A stretch of DNA of 64,000 nucleotides from Tropicimonas_B omnivorans. Its GTDB lineage: Bacteria; Pseudomonadota; Alphaproteobacteria; Rhodobacterales; Rhodobacteraceae. This document shows positions 24,763 to 33,611 of this stretch, in pieces; positions within the stretch are counted from its first letter, which is position 1; each line of letters opens with the position of its first letter. The stretch is taken from contig NZ_JAVRHL010000001.1 in the NCBI RefSeq assembly GCF_031846565.1, positions 248,001-312,000 of the forward strand. Reading direction: 5' to 3'. A program made the translations under genes and the position numbers. The notes under the pieces were generated by a model that saw only the letters and a list, made by a program, of their open reading frames with translations, was not told the DNA's origin and searched no databases.

Positions 24763-25350
24763 GTGACGCGGCTCGGACTGATCCTCGCAGGTGGCGGTGG
24801 CCGCCGCATGGGCGGCGCTGACAAGGCGCTTCTCCCCTTGGGCGGACGGACGCTGGTCGCGCGGGCGGCGGCGCGCCTGGCGCCGCAGACCGATGCGCTG
24901 GCCGTGTCCGCGGGGGGCGATCCCGCACGGTTCGGCGGCCTGGGCGTTCTGCCCGATCCCCTCCCTGGCGGTCTCGGCCCCCTCGCCGGGGTGCTCGCGG
25001 GACTGGAAGAGGCGGCGCGCCAAGGCAGGACGTCGGTGCTGACGGTCGCGGTCGACACCCCCTTCTTTCCCCCGGATCTCGCAGCGCGGCTTGCGGCGGC
25101 AGGCCCCTTCGCCATCGCCGCCGCCGGCGTGCCCCTGCGTCATCATCCGGCCTGCGCGCTCTGGCCCGTCTCGCTGGCCGGCGCCTTGAGGGACGACCTG
25201 ATCGCCGGCGAGCGCAGGCTCGGCGCATGGGCGCTGGCAGAGGGTGCCGCGATATGCGCGTTCCCGGACGAGGACACGTTTCTCAACATCAACCGCCCCG
25301 AGGACCTCGCCCGCGCCGAGGAGATGCTGGCCGCGGGGCGCGCCTCGTGA
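24763..25350 (+). CDS. mobA: Molybdenum cofactor guanylyltransferase MobA
   Basis: 195 residues. GTP-binding signature LILAGGGGRRMGGADKALLP at the N-terminus, then VLPDPLPGGLGPLAGVLAGL and AVDTPFFPPDLAARL; the C-terminus has FLNINRPEDLARAE. It converts Mo-molybdopterin and GTP to the bis-MGD precursor used by DMSO-reductase-family enzymes. I take GTG 24763 (VTRLGLIL), preceded by GGGACGG; an in-frame TTG at 24745 is the alternative. Its stop overlaps the GNAT start. Confidence 0.93.
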   Translation: MTRLGLILAGGGGRRMGGADKALLPLGGRTLVARAAARLAPQTDALAVSAGGDPARFGGLGVLPDPLPGGLGPLAGVLAGLEEAARQGRTSVLTVAVDTPFFPPDLAARLAAAGPFAIAAAGVPLRHHPACALWPVSLAGALRDDLIAGERRLGAWALAEGAAICAFPDEDTFLNINRPEDLARAEEMLAAGRAS

Positions 25351-25928
25351 TCGTCGAGCCGGGCTTTGCGGGCAGCGAGCGGGCCGAGGTCGCCGCGATG
25401 TTCTGGGATGCGTTCGGCCGGAAGCTCGATCGCCTCCTGTTTCCGAAAGCGAATGCCCTGCCCTTCATCGCAGGCGCGCTCGATCCCCGCTTCGCCCTCT
25501 CCGCGCGGGAGGCGCCCGGCGGCGCGCTCATCGGGATCGCGGGGCTGAAGGATACCGGGGGCGGGCTTCTGTCGGCCACCGCGCTCGATCTCGCACGGCA
25601 CTACGGACGCTTCGGCGCGCTCTGGCGCGGGCCGCTTCTCGACATGACGGACCGACCGGCCGCGCCGGGCGAGCTGCTGATCGACGGCCTTTTCGTTCGC
25701 CCGTCCATGCGCGGCCGTGGCGCGGGGACCCGGCTGATCGACGCCACGATGGAGGAGGCGCGGGCGCGGAACCTGTCCCGTGTCGGGCTCGACGTGGCGG
25801 AATGGAACGTCCGGGCGCGGGAGCTCTACCGGCGCGAGGGCTTCACCGATCGAGGGCGCAAGTCGGCCGGCCTTCTCGGCCCCGTTCTCGGCGTGCCCGC
25901 GTTCCTGCGGATGACGCGGGACCTCTAG
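25347..25928 (+). CDS. GNAT family N-acetyltransferase
   Basis: 193 residues from a GTG overlapping the mobA stop (GTGA). The acetyl-CoA-binding motif is clear: LLIDGLFVRPSMRGRGAGTR with a following helix, then VGLDVAEWNVRARELYRREG. The first ~90 residues contain FWDAFGRKLDRLLFPKAN, typical of this small GNAT subgroup. Substrate unknown; linkage to mobA may only be positional. Confidence 0.88.
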   Translation: MIVEPGFAGSERAEVAAMFWDAFGRKLDRLLFPKANALPFIAGALDPRFALSAREAPGGALIGIAGLKDTGGGLLSATALDLARHYGRFGALWRGPLLDMTDRPAAPGELLIDGLFVRPSMRGRGAGTRLIDATMEEARARNLSRVGLDVAEWNVRARELYRREGFTDRGRKSAGLLGPVLGVPAFLRMTRDL

Positions 25929-27046
25929 TCGAACGTGCCGGAGATCCGGCCGAGGAGCATGAAGGCGCGGGCGGACCGGGTCTCGGCCAGCGCCGCGATC
26001 TCCTCGTCGCTCGCCTCCTTCGTCCAGGCCGACACGGTGTGGTCGAACTTGCGCAGGAAATGGTGGGTCGCATCGCGGAAGATCGGGTCCTGACGGGCGC
26101 GGCCGGCCGCCTGCGCCAGCGCCTCCCGGTCCCGGATCCCGCCGAGCGCCGCAATCGCGCGTCCGCGCTCGCCGTCCGCGAACTGGCGCCAGATCTCGGG
26201 CCGGGCGCGGTCGGGCGACAGATCGTCCATGTAGATCCCGTCCTCGGACAGGAGCGTCAGCACATCCTGCGCGGCGCGGACGAGACCGGAACTGTCACGA
26301 TCCCGCAGGGCGAGGCGGAGGGCGCGAAACCCTTCGGCGTCCTCGGCATCTTCGGGGAAGTTCAGCGCGAGGACGAAGTCGGCGGCGGAGATCGGCTCCG
26401 AAGGCGCGGCCGGTGTTCCGAGGGCAAGCGCGGTCTGCTGCGGCTCCCGGACAGGAGAGACGCCGCGCGCCGGCCCTCGATGACGGGGCGGCTGGGACGC
26501 AGGGGGCCGCTGGGCCTTCCCGGACGTCGTCGCGGCGGGCTTCGGCGCCTCGGCGGGCGCGGCGGGCGGTGGCGCGCGACGGATGGCTTCCAGAGCTTCT
26601 GCCAGCTTCTCCTGCCCCTCCGCCAAGGCCTCCAGTTGCTCGGCAATCCCGGCATCCGCAACCAACGGCCCCTCGCCGCCTCGGGCCGGCGACTGCTTCA
26701 GGTACGCGCGGTGGAGCGCGTCCACACCGGCCGCGAGCCGCCGTGCCTCGGCCCGCACGATCCGGGCATTGCGCGCCGAGATCGCCAGCACCCAGATCAG
26801 TGCGACGGGCATCGCGATCGCCAGCACCGTCATGACAGCGCCGGCCGCTCCAGCGGCGGCATCGCGCGGCATCGCGGCGAGCGCGATCAGCGACACCACG
26901 ATCCACACGGCCGAGACGCCGCACGCGATCCAGTCCGCTCGATCGAGGCCTGCAATCCACTGCGCAGGCGCCGACCGTTGAGATGCCGGCTGATGCCGCG
27001 CGGGCGTGGCGCTACCGCGTTCGGAACTCGCGTTGCTGGCTGCCAT
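25925..27046 (-). CDS. Membrane protein with Pro/Ala-rich linker and helical C-terminal domain
   Basis: 373 residues, no family I can name. Cytoplasmic N-terminus (about 35 residues) leads to two hydrophobic segments (WIACGVSAVWIVVSLIALAA; AVMTVLAIAMPVALIWVLAI). A charged helix with coiled-coil character follows (AEQLEALAEGQEKLAEALEA), then a proline/alanine-rich linker of ~60 residues and a helical domain of ~150 residues (FVLALNFPEDAEDAEGFRAL; FLRKFDHTVSAWTKEASDEE). It ends by overlapping the GNAT stop convergently (4 bases), and sits 51 bases downstream of greA on the same strand. Anchored helical proteins of this shape often act as scaffolds; no function assigned. Confidence 0.7.
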   Translation of the reverse strand: MAASNASSERGSATPARHQPASQRSAPAQWIAGLDRADWIACGVSAVWIVVSLIALAAMPRDAAAGAAGAVMTVLAIAMPVALIWVLAISARNARIVRAEARRLAAGVDALHRAYLKQSPARGGEGPLVADAGIAEQLEALAEGQEKLAEALEAIRRAPPPAAPAEAPKPAATTSGKAQRPPASQPPRHRGPARGVSPVREPQQTALALGTPAAPSEPISAADFVLALNFPEDAEDAEGFRALRLALRDRDSSGLVRAAQDVLTLLSEDGIYMDDLSPDRARPEIWRQFADGERGRAIAALGGIRDREALAQAAGRARQDPIFRDATHHFLRKFDHTVSAWTKEASDEEIAALAETRSARAFMLLGRISGTFD

Positions 27047-27097
27047 GTCGCCCTCCGCGCCGCACCCGGCTGCGCTCTGCCTCCGAGGTCCGGAGGC

Positions 27098-27571
27098 TCA
27101 GATGTACTTGATCGTGAGGACTTCGTAGCTCTTCCCGCCGCCGGGCGTGGCGACGTCGACACTGTCGCCCTCCTCCTTGCCGATCAGGGCACGGGCGATG
27201 GGGGAGCGGACGTTCAGAAGGCCCCGTTCCAGATCCGCTTCGGGCTCGCCGACGATCTGGTAGGTCTTCTCCTCGTCGGTGTCTTCGTCGACGATGGTGA
27301 CGGTCGCACCGAACTTGATGGAGCCCGAAAGCTTCGTCGGGTCGATCACCTCGGCGGCGGACAGCGTGCCCTCCAGCTCCTTGATGCGGCCCTCGATGAA
27401 GGACTGCTTCTCGCGGGCGGAGTGGTACTCGGCGTTCTCGGACAGATCGCCATGCTCGCGCGCTTCGGCGATCGCACGGATGATGGCCGGACGCTCGGTC
27501 TGCTTCAGGTGCTTCAGTTCGGCGTCGAGGCCGTTGTAGCCCCCGCGCGTCATCGGTATCTTTTCCATCAT
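27098..27571 (-). CDS. greA: Transcription elongation factor GreA
   Basis: 157 residues, standard length. N-terminal coiled coil begins EKIPMTRGGYNGLDAELKHL and its tip keeps the acidic residues that enter the RNA polymerase secondary channel (AREHGDLSENAEYHSAREKQ). The C-terminal domain has VTIVDEDTDEEKTYQIVGE and the final DSVDVATPGGGKSYEVLTI. It rescues backtracked polymerase by stimulating transcript cleavage. Two adjacent ATG codons (27571, 27568) leave the exact start open by one residue. Divergent from ETF-QO. Confidence 0.97.
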   Translation of the reverse strand: MMEKIPMTRGGYNGLDAELKHLKQTERPAIIRAIAEAREHGDLSENAEYHSAREKQSFIEGRIKELEGTLSAAEVIDPTKLSGSIKFGATVTIVDEDTDEEKTYQIVGEPEADLERGLLNVRSPIARALIGKEEGDSVDVATPGGGKSYEVLTIKYI

Positions 27572-27721
27572 GCCCCTTCATCGTTCGGTTGCGGGACGCC
27601 GCGAGCCGGATCGTCCGGCCCGGAGCGTGGGCAGCTTTCGTCCATCAAGTGCGGCAGCGGCGCAAAGTCAAGCAGTCGGGCCTCGACCCGGAGCGCATCG
27701 CACAGCGCAACGTCTTGTGCG

Positions 27722-27745
27722 AACCCGTTTGCCATTGCGCGGGTT
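27722..27745. promoter_or_regulatory. Inverted repeat upstream of ETF-QO
   Basis: AACCCG and CGGGTT, perfect 6-base arms 12 bases apart, 40 bases before the ETF-QO start in the divergent greA/ETF-QO intergenic region. A dimeric regulator site is possible; short arms make chance occurrence likely. Confidence 0.25.
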
Positions 27746-27784
27746 AAGAGAAAAGAATGCGGGCAACGCAAGCTGGAGGAACGA

Positions 27785-29437
27785 ATGGCCGACATCGAAC
27801 GCGAGTCCATGGATTACGACGTGGTGATCGTGGGAGCGGGACCGGCCGGTCTGTCCGCCGCGATCCGCCTGAAACAGCTGGACCCCGAGCTGTCCGTCGT
27901 GGTGCTTGAAAAAGGCTCGGAAGTCGGCGCCCATATCCTGTCCGGCGCCGTGCTGGACCCGGCGGGCCTCGATGCACTGATCCCCGACTGGCGGGAAAAG
28001 GGCGCGCCGATTAAGACGGAGGTGACGCAGGATCACTTCTACGTCCTCGGCGAGGGCGGCAAGTTGCGCGTCCCGAACATCGCGATGCCCCCCCTGATGA
28101 GCAACCACGGCAACTACATCGTCTCCATGGGCGAGGTCTGCGCCTGGATGGCGGAGCAGGCCGAGGAGCTGGAGGTCGAGGTTTTCCCGGGCATGTCCTG
28201 CTCGGAGCTGGTCTACGGCGAGGACGGGCGGGTCACCGGCGTCGTCGCCGGCGAGTTCGGCCGCAACCCGGACGGCACGCCCGGCGAGGGCTATGAGCCC
28301 GGCATGGTCCTCAACGGCAAGTACGTCATGCTGGGCGAGGGCGTGCGCGGGTCCCTGACGAAGGAGGCCATGGCGACGTTCGGCCTTCAGGACGGCCGCG
28401 ACCCCCAGAAGTTCGGCCTCGGAATGAAGGAGATCTGGGAGATCTCCCCCGAGAAGCACCACGAGGGCCGTGTCGTCCACACGATGGGCTGGCCGCTCGG
28501 AAAGAACGCCGGCGGCGGCTCCTTCATCTACCATGCGCCGGGCAACAAGATCCTGATCGGCTTCGTCGTCCACCTGAATTACGCCAACCCCCATCTCTAT
28601 CCCTACATGGAGTTCCAGCGCTTCAAGCATCACCCGATGGTGGCCGACCTGCTGGAAGGCGGAAAGCGCATCTCCTACGGCGGGCGCGCGATTTCGGAAG
28701 GCGGGTTCCAGTCCATGCCGAAGGCGGTCTTCCCGGGCGGGGCGATCCTCGGATGCGGCGTCGGTCTCGTGAACGTCCCGCGGATCAAGGGCAACCACAA
28801 TGCCATGCTCTCGGGCAAGGCGGCGGCCGAGGCGGCCCATGCCGCGCTGAAGGAGGGTCGCGAGGGCGACGAGCTGACAGCGTACGACACCGAGCTTCGG
28901 GACGGCCCCGTCGGCAAGGACCTTCGCCGCGTGCGCAACGTGAAGCCGCTGTGGTCCCGCTACGGTCTCGCTGGCGGCCTCGCACTCGGCGGCATCGACA
29001 TGTGGCTGAACAACATCTTCGGCGGCGGCATCTTCGGCACGCTGAAGCACGGCAAGTCCGATGCCGAATGCACCGGCGAGGCGAAGGACTTCGCGCCGAT
29101 CGAGTATCCCAGGCCCGATGGCAAGCTCTCCTTCGACCGGCTCACCTCCGTCAGCTTCACCGCGACGAACCACGAGGAAAGCCAGCCCTGCCATCTCAAG
29201 CTGAAGGATCCCGCGCTCCCGGTGGAGGTGAACCTGCCGGTCTATGCCGGCCCCTCGGCGCGGTATTGCCCCGCCGGCGTCTACGAGTTCGTGGAGGAGG
29301 ACGGCGCGGATCCCCGTTTCGTCATCAACTTCCAGAACTGCATCCACTGCAAGACCTGTGACATCAAGGATCCGCGGCAGAACATCGTCTGGACCGTGCC
29401 TCAGGGCGGCGACGGGCCGAACTACTCGGGGATGTGA
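27785..29437 (+). CDS. Electron transfer flavoprotein-ubiquinone oxidoreductase
   Basis: 550 residues. It passes electrons from reduced ETF (fed by acyl-CoA and related dehydrogenases) to ubiquinone. N-terminal FAD site DYDVVIVGAGPAGLSAAIRL and EVGAHILSGAVLDP; the GxGFVVHLNY-type membrane region; and a C-terminal ferredoxin-like segment with RYCPAGVYEF then CIHCKTCDIKDP, which supplies the four 4Fe-4S cysteines. Length is that of the mitochondrial/alphaproteobacterial family. GGAGG lies just before ATG 27785. It would serve the DmdC-like dehydrogenase at 19.5 kb. Confidence 0.96.
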   Translation: MADIERESMDYDVVIVGAGPAGLSAAIRLKQLDPELSVVVLEKGSEVGAHILSGAVLDPAGLDALIPDWREKGAPIKTEVTQDHFYVLGEGGKLRVPNIAMPPLMSNHGNYIVSMGEVCAWMAEQAEELEVEVFPGMSCSELVYGEDGRVTGVVAGEFGRNPDGTPGEGYEPGMVLNGKYVMLGEGVRGSLTKEAMATFGLQDGRDPQKFGLGMKEIWEISPEKHHEGRVVHTMGWPLGKNAGGGSFIYHAPGNKILIGFVVHLNYANPHLYPYMEFQRFKHHPMVADLLEGGKRISYGGRAISEGGFQSMPKAVFPGGAILGCGVGLVNVPRIKGNHNAMLSGKAAAEAAHAALKEGREGDELTAYDTELRDGPVGKDLRRVRNVKPLWSRYGLAGGLALGGIDMWLNNIFGGGIFGTLKHGKSDAECTGEAKDFAPIEYPRPDGKLSFDRLTSVSFTATNHEESQPCHLKLKDPALPVEVNLPVYAGPSARYCPAGVYEFVEEDGADPRFVINFQNCIHCKTCDIKDPRQNIVWTVPQGGDGPNYSGM

Positions 29438-29669
29438 TCCGGGCGGCGCCCGCCCGGCCCTTTCGCCGGGCTGGCGGCTGCGCGCGGACCGCCCGCCTGC
29501 AAGGTCAGGGGCCGCCCTCCGGGACGCGCCCCCGACTGAAACGTCCCCGCCCGTCGTCACCATTTCGTGCGAACCGAACCGCCCGGACCCGGCCGTTATT
29601 GTTTCACAGCGGGTGCGGGGCTACGCTCTGCCCCGATCTGCTCGTCAAAGGACCGGTATTTTCGTGCCC

Positions 29670-31382
29670 ATGTTTTCCGCGTCTCGCCTCCGCCCCGTGC
29701 TCGTAGCCGCCGCGCTCGGACTTTCCGCACTGCCGGCCTCCGCTCAGGAGGATCGTGGCCTTGCCGGCGCCTATCTCGCCGCGCGGCATGCCAGCGCCTT
29801 CAGCGATTTCGAGGCGGCGGCGACCTACTACACCCGCGCCCTGACCCGCGATCCCGGCAATGCCGAGCTGATCGAGAACGCGATGCTCGCCTATGTCGGC
29901 CTCGGGCAGGTGAACCGGGCCGTGCCACTCGCGCGCAAGCTTCAGGACGGCGGCACCGACAGCCAGATCGCCAGCATGATCCTGCTGACCGAACAGCTCG
30001 GCGAAGAGGATTACGAGGGCGCCCTCGCGGCGATCGAGGACGGCGCGACGGTCGGGCCGCTCGTGGACGGGCTCGTGACCGCGTGGGCACAGATCGGGAC
30101 CGGTGATACGGACGCGGCCCTCCGGGCCTTCGACGAGGCGGCATCGACCACCGGACTGCAATCCTTCGGCCTCTACCACAAGGCGCTCGCCCTCGCCGTG
30201 ACCGGCGACTTCGAAGCGGCGCAGACCATCCTGTCCGGCGAGGCGGGCAGCCCGCTGCGCCTGACCCGCCGCGGCGCGATGGCACAGGCCCAGATCCTGA
30301 GCCAGCTTGGACGGAACGCGGACGCGATCGAGTTGATCGACAGCGGCTTCGGCGACGATCTCGACCCCGGTCTCGCCGAGCTCCGGTCGAGGCTGGAGAA
30401 CGACGATACGGTCCCGTTCACCCTCATCGGCGATGCGAAGGACGGTCTGGCCGAGGTCTTCTACACAGTTGCCGGCGCGCTCAACGGCGAGGCGACGGAC
30501 AGTTACACCCTGCTCTACACCCGCATCGCGGAATTCCTCCGCCCCGATCATGTCGACGCGATCCTGCTCAGCGCCGCCCTCCTCGAAGCGCAGGACCGCC
30601 ACGCGCTGGCTACCGCAGCATATGACCGCGTCCCGCGCGACGATCCGGCCTTCCACGCCGCCGAGATCGGCCGCGCGGCCGCGCTTTCGGCGCAGGGCAA
30701 GGCGGATGCGGCCATCGAGGTGCTGGAGCAGTTGTCCGAAACCCGTGGCGACCAGCCCCCGGTCTGGGTGACGCTGGGAGACTCGCTTCGCAGCGAGGAG
30801 CGCTACGCGGAGGCGGTCGAGGCCTATGACCGCGCGATCGAGCTGTTCGGCGAGCCGGAGCCCGCCCACTGGATCGTCTATTACGCCCGCGCCATTTCCT
30901 ACGAGAGGATGGACGATTTCGCCTCCGCGGAGCCCGATTTCCGCATGGCGCTGGAGCTGAACCCCGGTCAGCCGCAGGTCCTCAACTATCTCGGTTATTC
31001 CTACATCGAGATGGACGAGAACCTCGACGAGGCGATGGACATGATCGAGGAGGCCGTCGCCGCGCGGCCGGAGGACGGCTACATCACCGACAGCCTTGGC
31101 TGGGGCCTCTTCCGCCTCGGCCGGTATGACGAGGCCGTCGGCCACATGGAGCGCGCCGCCGCCCTGACCCCGGTGGATCCGATCATCAACGACCACCTCG
31201 GGGACGTGTACTGGGCCGTCGGGCGGGAGATCGAGGCGCAGTTCCAGTGGCATCGCGCCCTGTCCTTCGATCCCGAGCCCGATGAGGCGGAGCGCATCCG
31301 CCGCAAGCTCGAGGTCGGCCTCGACGAGGTGCTGGAGGAAGAAGGCGCGGACCCGCTCGACATGGCCGATGGCGAGGATTGA
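29670..31382 (+). CDS. Secreted tetratricopeptide repeat protein
   Basis: 570 residues. A signal peptide (SRLRPVLVAAALGLSALPAS, cleavage before QED) precedes TPR motifs across nearly the whole chain, clearest at FSDFEAAATYYTRALTRDPG, PAHWIVYYARAISYERMDDF, and in the last 150 residues where NYLGYSYIEMDENLDEAMDM and VDPIINDHLGDVYWAVGREI form a tandem run. The C-terminal ~20 residues are acidic. TPR arrays bind proteins; periplasmic ones of this size often assist envelope assembly. It overlaps the ispE start by 14 bases, so is probably co-transcribed with it. Start by the ATG; GTG 29664 is two codons earlier. Confidence 0.85.
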   Translation: MFSASRLRPVLVAAALGLSALPASAQEDRGLAGAYLAARHASAFSDFEAAATYYTRALTRDPGNAELIENAMLAYVGLGQVNRAVPLARKLQDGGTDSQIASMILLTEQLGEEDYEGALAAIEDGATVGPLVDGLVTAWAQIGTGDTDAALRAFDEAASTTGLQSFGLYHKALALAVTGDFEAAQTILSGEAGSPLRLTRRGAMAQAQILSQLGRNADAIELIDSGFGDDLDPGLAELRSRLENDDTVPFTLIGDAKDGLAEVFYTVAGALNGEATDSYTLLYTRIAEFLRPDHVDAILLSAALLEAQDRHALATAAYDRVPRDDPAFHAAEIGRAAALSAQGKADAAIEVLEQLSETRGDQPPVWVTLGDSLRSEERYAEAVEAYDRAIELFGEPEPAHWIVYYARAISYERMDDFASAEPDFRMALELNPGQPQVLNYLGYSYIEMDENLDEAMDMIEEAVAARPEDGYITDSLGWGLFRLGRYDEAVGHMERAAALTPVDPIINDHLGDVYWAVGREIEAQFQWHRALSFDPEPDEAERIRRKLEVGLDEVLEEEGADPLDMADGED

Positions 31383-32214
31383 GCGCCGCGCCCCGGCCAA
31401 GATCAACCTGACGCTGCACGTCACCGGCCGCCGGGATGACGGCTACCACCTTCTCGATTCGCTCGTCGCCTTCTGCTCGGTCGGGGACAGGGTGGAGGTC
31501 TCGGACGCGCCCGGCCTGTCCTTCGCGGTCAGAGGTGCGTTTGCAGGGGCCGTCCCTTCGGGCGGGGACAATCTCGTGCTGCGCGCCGCCGAACTGATGG
31601 CGGCGCGAGCACCGATGGCCGGCGCCGCGATCACCCTGACGAAGGACCTGCCCCCCGCCTCGGGCATCGGCGGCGGATCCTCCGATGCGGCGGCGACCCT
31701 GTCCGCGCTGTCGGCCCTCTGGTCCGTTCCGCTGCCGGGCCCGGACGAGATCCTCACGCTCGGCGCCGACGTCCCGGCCTGCCTCGAAGCCCGCGCGCTC
31801 CGGATGCGCGGCATCGGGGAGGAAATCGAGACGCTGCCCCCCTTGCCTGAAATTCATGCCGTCCTCGTCAATCCCGGCTGCGCCGTCTCGACGCCCGAGG
31901 TCTTCCGGGCGCTCGAGAATCGGGACAATGCGGGAATGGGCGCACTGCCCGCCTGGACCTCGGCCGAGGAGCTCGCGGACTGGCTGTCGGACGGGCGCAA
32001 CGATCTTGAAGCCCCCGCCCTCTCGCTCGCGCCCGAGATCAGGGAGGTGCTCGCAGCCCTGACGGTCCAACGCGGTTGTCTCCTGGCGCGCATGTCCGGC
32101 TCCGGCGCGACCTGTTTCGGACTGTTCGCCGGGCAGGAGGACGCCGACGCCGCCGCCACCTCCCTCGGCGCGGCGCATCCCGAATGGTGGTGCCGAGCCG
32201 GCCGCCTCACCTGA
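31369..32214 (+). CDS. ispE: 4-diphosphocytidyl-2-C-methyl-D-erythritol kinase IspE
   Basis: 281 residues of the GHMP kinase family, phosphorylating CDP-methylerythritol in the non-mevalonate isoprenoid pathway. The family start ERRAPAKINLTLHVTGRRDD, the ATP loop LPPASGIGGGSSDAAATLSA and the GSGATCFGLF region near the end are complete. ATG 31369 lies inside the 3' end of the TPR gene. Confidence 0.95.
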   Translation: MARIERRAPAKINLTLHVTGRRDDGYHLLDSLVAFCSVGDRVEVSDAPGLSFAVRGAFAGAVPSGGDNLVLRAAELMAARAPMAGAAITLTKDLPPASGIGGGSSDAAATLSALSALWSVPLPGPDEILTLGADVPACLEARALRMRGIGEEIETLPPLPEIHAVLVNPGCAVSTPEVFRALENRDNAGMGALPAWTSAEELADWLSDGRNDLEAPALSLAPEIREVLAALTVQRGCLLARMSGSGATCFGLFAGQEDADAAATSLGAAHPEWWCRAGRLT

Positions 32215-32336
32215 GAAGAGCGCTCGCGCCTCGTTCCTGGAAAGACGTCCCTGCCGCAGACAGGCGCGGCCAGCGCGAGCCGAATTGTCGCCGCTCACGG
32301 CATGGGTGAAGGGATCGGCGCGAATTGGCCGCCAAG

Positions 32337-32381
32337 CTTGCCTCGGTCGTCCTGCGAGCTTAGCCAAGGTTCGTCAGACGA
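32337..32381 (+). promoter_or_regulatory. Candidate promoter and operator of the pca/BKACE operon
   Basis: CTTGCC (32337-32342) and TTAGCC (32360-32365) are separated by 17 bases. Immediately downstream lies the 11-base palindrome TCGTCAGACGA (32371-32381), well placed for a repressor to block initiation. No regulator gene is adjacent. Confidence 0.4.
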
Positions 32382-32394
32382 GGGGAGCGACGCC

Positions 32395-32775
32395 GTGAGC
32401 GAGCGACGGGATAGCGGGATGAAGGTCCGGCGCGAGGTTCTGGGCGACGCCCATGTGGACCGCGCGGAAGCGGCGAAGACGCCGTTCGACGCGCCCTTTC
32501 AGGACATGATCACCGAAGGCGCCTGGGGCACCGTCTGGGCGTCGGACGGGATCAGCCGACGGGAACGCTCGATGCTGACGATCGCGCTCCTCGCGGCGCT
32601 CGGAAACTGGGACGAGATCGCCATGCATGTCCGCGCGACCGCACGCACCGGAGCGAGCCCCGAGGACATCCGCGAGGCTTTGCAGCACGTCGCGATCTAC
32701 GCGGGCGTGCCGCGGGCCAACCACGCGCTGAAGATCGCGAAGGAGACGTACAAGGACATGGGAGTGGATCTGTGA
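32395..32775 (+). CDS. pcaC: 4-carboxymuconolactone decarboxylase PcaC
   Basis: 126 residues; decarboxylates gamma-carboxymuconolactone to beta-ketoadipate enol-lactone. Family motifs: PFQDMITEGAWGTVWASDG, RRERSMLTIALLAALGNWDE, HVRATARTGASPEDIREAL and HVAIYAGVPRANHALKIAK, with the catalytic residues in the E-x-A-W and the C-terminal H-x-x-x-Y-A-G-x-P. GTG 32395 follows AGGGGA and gives the normal length; the ATG-like start at 32302 adds 31 codons without family similarity. Overlaps the BKACE start. Confidence 0.95.
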   Translation: MSERRDSGMKVRREVLGDAHVDRAEAAKTPFDAPFQDMITEGAWGTVWASDGISRRERSMLTIALLAALGNWDEIAMHVRATARTGASPEDIREALQHVAIYAGVPRANHALKIAKETYKDMGVDL

Positions 32776-33611
32776 CAGAGGGCCCTACACACCCCGCCAT
32801 CATCTGCGTCGCGATCACCGGCTCCCTGCCCACGAAGGCCGACAATCCGGCCGTGCCGATCAGCATCCCCGAGCAGATCGAAAGCACGCATGCGGCGTTC
32901 GAGGCCGGGGCCGCCATCGCCCATTGCCATGTCAGGGACGACGACGGGAAACCGACCTCGGACCCCGAGCGCTTCGCCCGCCTCAAGGAGGGGATCGAGA
33001 CGCATTGCCCCGGCATGATCGTCCAGCTGTCCACCGGAGGCCGCTCCGGCGCGGGCCGGGCGAGGGGCGGAATGCTGCCCCTGAAACCGGACATGGCCTC
33101 GCTCTCCGTCGGGTCGAACAACTTTCCGACCCGCGTCTACGAGAACCCGCCCGACCTCGTGGAGTGGCTCGCCGGCGAGATGCGCACCTACGGCGTGAAG
33201 CCCGAGATCGAAGCCTTCGACCTCAGCCACATCTACCAGGCCCGGGCGATGGCCGACCGGGGGGAGATCGAGGGAACACCTTACGTCCAGTTCGTCATGG
33301 GCGTGCAGAACGCGATGCCAGCCAACCGCCGCGTCTTCGACTTCTACGTGGACACGGTGAGGGAGCTCTTCGGTGACGCGCCGTGGTGCGCCGCCGGGAT
33401 CGGGCGGCATCAGGCCGAGTTGAACCGCTGGGCCGTCGAGGCGGGCGGGCATCTCAGAACCGGGCTGGAGGACAACATCCGGATGGACAGAAACACCCTC
33501 GCCCCGTCGAACGCCGCCCTCGTGGCGCGCGCCGCAGACATCGTGGCCGAGGCGGGGCGCACAATCGCCACCCCGACCGAAGCGCGCGCGATCCTGGAGT
33601 TGGCTCGATGA
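32772..33611 (+). CDS. BKACE family beta-keto acid cleavage enzyme (DUF849)
   Basis: 279 residues. The family (founder: 3-keto-5-aminohexanoate cleavage enzyme, Kce) reacts a beta-keto acid with acetyl-CoA to give acetoacetate and a shortened acyl-CoA. Zinc ligands His51 and His53 lie in AAIAHCHVRDDDGK, and the catalytic Glu-Asp pair is at 233-234 in GLEDNIRM, matching Kce H46/H48/E230/D231. GTG start overlaps pcaC (GTGA) and the stop overlaps pcaD (ATGA). Position between pcaC and pcaD suggests beta-ketoadipate as substrate, yielding succinyl-CoA and acetoacetate in place of PcaIJ/PcaF. Confidence 0.93.
   Translation: MTEGPTHPAIICVAITGSLPTKADNPAVPISIPEQIESTHAAFEAGAAIAHCHVRDDDGKPTSDPERFARLKEGIETHCPGMIVQLSTGGRSGAGRARGGMLPLKPDMASLSVGSNNFPTRVYENPPDLVEWLAGEMRTYGVKPEIEAFDLSHIYQARAMADRGEIEGTPYVQFVMGVQNAMPANRRVFDFYVDTVRELFGDAPWCAAGIGRHQAELNRWAVEAGGHLRTGLEDNIRMDRNTLAPSNAALVARAADIVAEAGRTIATPTEARAILELAR

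Noticed and set aside
25244..29437. Open frame of 1397 codons in the plus strand
   Set aside because: Only its last 550 codons (from ATG 27785) are ETF-QO. The rest is antisense to the anchored protein and greA and shows no family pattern.
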